From: Siphonodentalium dalli
Taxonomy: Eukaryota; Mollusca; Scaphopoda; Gadilida; Siphonodentaliidae
Assembly (NCBI GenBank): GCA_032622095.1
Contig: CP136061.1
Location: forward strand, 40,119,797-40,183,796
Direction of reading: 5' to 3'
Length of the DNA stretch: 64,000 nt
Below the pieces are notes generated by a model. That model ran no database searches. It was not told the DNA's origin and worked only from the letters and a program-made list of their open reading frames with translations. Shown one piece after another: positions 51,501 through 57,500 of this stretch; the first letter of the stretch is position 1; each line of letters begins with the position of its first letter. The position numbers and the translations under genes were made by a program.

Positions 51501-54500
51501 ACTTTTTATGGTGTTAGACATTTTGGCAATAAGTTTGTAGTTTCGATTGCATTATAGCTCTTTATCCATTCTAATAGTCCATTTACCAAATATTGATTGT
51601 CGAAAAACTTTACTTGAGAATACATAGTTCATGCTTTTTCGATAAAAAAGAATGAACGGTTTGTTTTGCTTGGATATAACTCCCTGATATCTGTGTGTAA
51701 AACATCTAAGTTTGATACATCTCCCCATAAATATATTCATTCTATTTTCTATAGACAAGATCTTTTTATGTGTTCACGACAAACCTACTGGTAATTCATA
51801 ATTAATTTTTTTTTGCCAAATTTGACAAGAAAATGGAAATTCAGTCAGCTGTTTTGCATTGATGTTGATTTCTTACCCCAGATATTGTATCTCTGAGTGT
51901 TGAAGATCTCTTCGAGCTTACAGTCCCTCTCATCGATGATGCACCAGCTCTCTCCAACAGAAAGTTACCCAGGAATTCAAGAGGGTTTACCTGAAATTTA
52001 AATATAAACTTTTCTCTATTGATAATCTATATATATAAAACCCATCGTCTGTCTGTGTGTCTGTCTGTGTGTGTATAACTCGGTCACGCTTTTGGCACGT
52101 CTATAACTTTTCAACCATGTGTCCAATGGAGCCCAAATTTGGAAAACGGACAATATTCTGCCGTAGAAGATGACTCACCAACTTTCATGCCGATTGGTCA
52201 GAGAGAACATGAGATCGAGCATGGTCCCCAAACGCCACATTTGCACTCAAGTAGATACTATTTCTTATGACGTTTGTCGAAATGACGTCATGATTGTGAC
52301 GTTGTACACAAACCCACACTTGCGTTGCTATTGCATTGACAAAATTTCCATGGGTTCTACCAAAAGCATTGTTTAAAATGGGCGCTATAAATTAATTGTC
52401 AGATCAGGTTGAGTGTGAATATAAGTAATGCATGTTGTTTTTGTCGCGGAAGTGCATGAGTTGTAGATTCGAGACTCGAACGTTCTATACCATCGTTGGA
52501 AATGGGTGCTAAATGGTCTTTTAATATGCCACCTCCGTGTGAATATAAACTGGAATGGATTGTGTCTTTGTTATGAAAGTTGTGTATTGAGTGTGGAATC
52601 GAAGGAGTACATATATGCGGAAGACGGCAAATTGATATGTATAAAATAATGTTTTATACAATATAAAAATTGAAGCGAAGTGCAAAAATGGGCCGCAGTG
52701 CAAGGGCCTGTGCCCCAAAAACGCTGCTGAATAAAAGCTCCCGAAGGGAGCCTGTTCAATATTATAATGCATGTGTACGAACCACACATGGGGGGCTGCA
52801 GGCCACTCCGTCGCTGAATAAAGGCTATGTTTCAGTTACTGCAATATATATAATAGTAATGAAGTAATATAAGTTGATTATGTTGCATTCCATATGTGCA
52901 TGCATATATGTGGATGGTGGTAGAAAATACAGTTTTTCAGTGCTCCCGAACTATATAGGCTCATAGCTGTAAAGGGGCCGCAGACCCCTCCACCGCTGAA
53001 AAAAAGCTCCCAAATGGAGTCTGTTTCAGTTAGTAAATACAGTAATAAAGTAATATGTTGATTGTGTTATGTTCCAAATCTGCACGCATATATGTGGGGT
53101 AGGTGGGGGTACAGAATACAGTTTTAGTTCAATAAAGTGTTCCCACACGCCTCCGGTGACAGAGAAGCCTGACCAATCCATTGCTGATATAGAAATGATA
53201 ATTTGCCCATGACCGCGGATACCAGAAAGTAACAAAGAACATTTATATACCCGTCATTTTGATGGGCAATCCCCTAGTGATATAATAAATACGGGTAATT
53301 TCTTCCATGAATGAGACGTTTTAACACAAGCTTTATAAAGATCCTCTATATTAATAAGAAGATCAAAAAGCGCCGCAATTTGCAGTCGCAAAAAGTTATG
53401 AAGTGGAATTAGGTCAGTATCTATAGATATGAAACCCGTCGTCTGTCTGTGTATCTGTGTGTGTGTGTGTGTATCTGTGTATAACTCGGTCACGCTTTTG
53501 GCGCGCTTATAATTTTTCAACCATGCGTCCAATGTGGCCCAAATTTATACCACGACCTATAGTATGTCGTAGAAGGTGACTCACCAAATTTCACGCCGAT
53601 TGGTGAAAGCAAACCTGAGATCTAACATGGTCCCCAAATGCAGTATTTGCACTCAAGTAAACACTATTTCTTATGACGTTTGTCGAAATGACGTCATGTG
53701 ACGTCGTACGCAAACCCAAACTTGCGTTGCTATTGTATTGACGAAATTTCCATGCACTCTACCAAATCGTTGTTGAAAATGGGCGCTATAATTTATTTGT
53801 CAGACAAGGTGGAGTGTGAATATAATTAATGCAAGTTGCTTTTGTCGTGGAAGTGCATGGCGTGTAGAGTCGAGACTAGAACGTTCTATGCCAACGTTAG
53901 AAATGGGTGCTAAATGGTCTTATAATATGCCACTTCAGTGTGAATATAAGTAATGGATTGTCTCTTTGTTATGAAAGTTGTGCATTGTGTGTGGAATCGA
54001 AGGAGTACATATACGGAAGACGGCAAATTGATAAATAACGTTTTATACAATATAAAGATGGACGCGAAGTGGGCAAATGGGCCGCAGTACAAGGGCCCAT
54101 GGCCTTAGGCCTATACGCTTCTAAATAAAAGCTCCCGAAGGAAGCCTGTTAAAGATCATAATGCATGTGCGTGAAGCGCACAGAGGGACTGCAGACCACT
54201 CGGTCGCTGAATAAAGGCTTTGTTTCAGTTATACTGGAATATATATAATATTAATAAAGAACTATAAGTTGATTTTGTTGCAATCCATATGCGCATGCGT
54301 ATATGTGGGTGGTAGTGGAATCTACAGTTTATTTTGTGTGTGAAAAAAAGTGTTCCCGAGCTATAGGCTCATATAGGGCTATAGCGCACAAAGGGACCCT
54401 TTCGCCGCCGAATCAATGCTCCCAAATGGAGTCTATTTCAGTTATTAAATACAGTAATAAAATAACATGTTGATTTTGTTGCGTTCCAAATGTGCATGCA

Positions 54501-57500
54501 TGTATGTGGGGTAGAGTGGGAGTACAGTTTTATTTCAATAAAGTGTTCCCACGCGCCTCCGGTGAAAGAGAAGTATGACCAATCCATTGCTAATATAGAA
54601 ATGATTATGTGTTCATGACCGCGGAGACCAGAAAGTAACGTAGAACATTTATATACCCGTCATTTTTACGGGCAATCCCCTAGTGTATATATAATAACTA
54701 CCAACAGGAATCCATTAATAAACATATGTCAAACAAAATACACTCAATTTACAAGGTTTGTATTTGTTCTTATCTGATATTTGCCTTATTGGGAGTGAAA
54801 GATGCTTTGATTAGAAACTTTGGTGAGAATGTTAACAGAAATTTATGGAGTAATATAATTATTCTTTACTATAATGTCCCTCAACATAAAATTACTGTTG
54901 TGGCTCTTTATAAGAAATTTTTATTTCACCTGAACGTTATTTTGGCAATAATGTGCCCACCTGAAGATAACTTACTCTCCTGTTCTCTTCAAAATACAGA
55001 TCAAAGAAATCAAACTACAGTAATGCCCTGAATAATCTTGGGTCTGTCTCAATAAAACCATACAAATATGGATATCATTGGAACCGGCTCATTGACCACA
55101 TTGTGATGGTTATAGTTATACCCTGTGCCAATGCATTCTCTTATATATGCGAGTCGACCATAGGTCGCCTCGCATATATAAGAGAATGCATCGGCCTAAA
55201 AAAAACTTTTTTTAACACTTTTTACCATTTTTTCTTACATTCTTTAACAATTTTATAATTTTTAATGTGTTAAGCCAATGCATTCTCTTATATATGCGAG
55301 GCGACCTATGGTCGACTCGCATATATAAGAGAATGCATTGGCACAGGGCCATTCTGTTGGGTAAAGGGTTAAGGAGTCGATTATTTAGAGCATTACTGTA
55401 CATGTACATTACTAATCAAAGTACATATCTAGAGGATCGTAGGACCAGCCCTGAGAATATGGTGCTGGAAATTTGCAGAATGAGGTCCCCAGAGGATTAA
55501 TTTAATGAAGCTACTATGAACAGCCTGCTAGCGTCACCAAAATCATCCTCATTCTGCATGGCCTCATCTGTTATGGGAGACCAAGACTCGAGATTTAAGT
55601 TTTCAGATTGTGAATATTGTGATGTGCACCCATAGGGCCACCTCAATTATGCAATGTGTCGTCTGCCAATTTGGGGAAAAAGAGAAACTAAACTAAAAAA
55701 GAAAATAATCTTTGTTAAGAAGTTTCTAAAGAAACTAAAAACTTTGATAATAAAGACACTTTCAAGAGAAGATGAGCCCTATGCAGACTGAGGTCCCAGG
55801 AGGGTGAATTTAGAGATGCCAGCCATTGTGCAGAGTAGCAACACCAAATTATTCACCCTCTGGGCACCTCATTCTGCAAATGTCCAGCACCATATTCTCA
55901 GACGTGGACAGACAATATATGATGTCGGTTTGTGAAAACTTACATTTTTCTGATCACCTAAGCGTCTCATACCATCAATGAGTGGTTGAGAGATATCCTG
56001 CATTCCTTGTATATCAGTCATACCCAGTACATCAAACAACAGCTGCCCTGTAAACAGTGATAACATTGAATGAGGTTGTTTTCTCTGAGAGAACAACTTC
56101 CACCTATTGCTGGGTTTTATGAGTACATGTACGGTAGTTTTAGTTTTTTATTAATTTGATAAATGAACGAAATGTCGGAATTAGTTGCCTCCCCGGGGTC
56201 CCCCACCAATTACAAAGTTGCCCTGGAAGTGAAATGTAGCCATCGATCTACACATGCTAGCGGTATTTATTTACTGCTACTTTAATATGACTTCCCAACA
56301 GAACGGCCCTGTGCCAATGCATTCTCTTATATATGCGAGTCGACCATAGGTCGCCTCGCATATATAAGAGAATGCATTGGCTTAACACATTAAAAATTGT
56401 TAAAGAATGTAAGAAAAAATGGTAAAAAGTGTTAAAAAAAGATTTTTTTTAGGCCAATGCATTCTCTTATATATGCGAGGCGACCTATGGTCGACTCGCA
56501 TATATAAGAGAATGCATTGGCACAGGGCATAACTGTAACTATCACAATGTGGTCAAGGAGCCGGTTCCAATGATATCCATATTTGTATGGTTCTATTGAG
56601 ACAGACCGAAGATATTTTAGGCTGTTGAAGCTTTATTTGGCCGGTTTTGGCCGGTTTTGGCCGGTTTGTTGGGTAGAGGGTTATTATGACTTCCCAATGA
56701 CCACATTTCGTCTGTCTATGATTTTTAGCTAAAGCATCGACCATGATATTAGTCAAAGTTCAGTGATATTCAAACATGCATGGATGAGTGGAAAGAAGGA
56801 TATTCAAATAGGCACGGAAAACGAAGGTAAAAATATAAGTAGAGTACCTACATAGTAATCCTGTGATACAGACCTGTTTGCTGGGACATGACATCCTGCT
56901 GTGCTTGGTCGAAATAATTCTTCATGTTTTCTTTACAGTTGTACACTGCCTCTACAGCCTGGTCTGCCACATTCGCCCAAACCTTCAACTTACTCAAACA
57001 GAAATAAACTCGCACAGGAGAACCCTCTCTATAGTTCAACGACCATTCTGTGTCCACTGAAATAGATGCCAAAATATATGGTTCCATAAATGTAAGGCCT
57101 AATCCATTCTTTAAAATTACTAAATGGATTCTCCCACCCAGTGATAACAGTACACAGGGGAATGATCTATTATTAATCTGGAGGGATGTTCAGGTAATAT
57201 AAACAGATGCCAGACAGACGCATAGATAATACAGGTACTGAAGAATACACATTATGGCTATTTGTTGAATTTATTATCTAAACATTTCCTGAGGGAACTT
57301 TTCATCAATGATGCTTTAGTATAGGAAGGGTTAAACTTATTATCTGAGTATTTAGTAATTAAAGGGTTAAAGCAGTTTGAAGCCTCAAAATAAAAGGTCG
57401 CTGACCACAGTGTCCCCCCAAAAGGTGGCTAACTCCAAGATGGCTAACTCCGAGATTGGCAGTGTTATTGAAATAAGTTAGTATTTGTTCGAGTTATTGC

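Noticed and set aside
54726-55031. 101-codon plus-strand ORF between Helitron 2 and the nested MITEs
   Set aside because: Runs into the mariner-type MITE terminus and shows no domain or codon bias.
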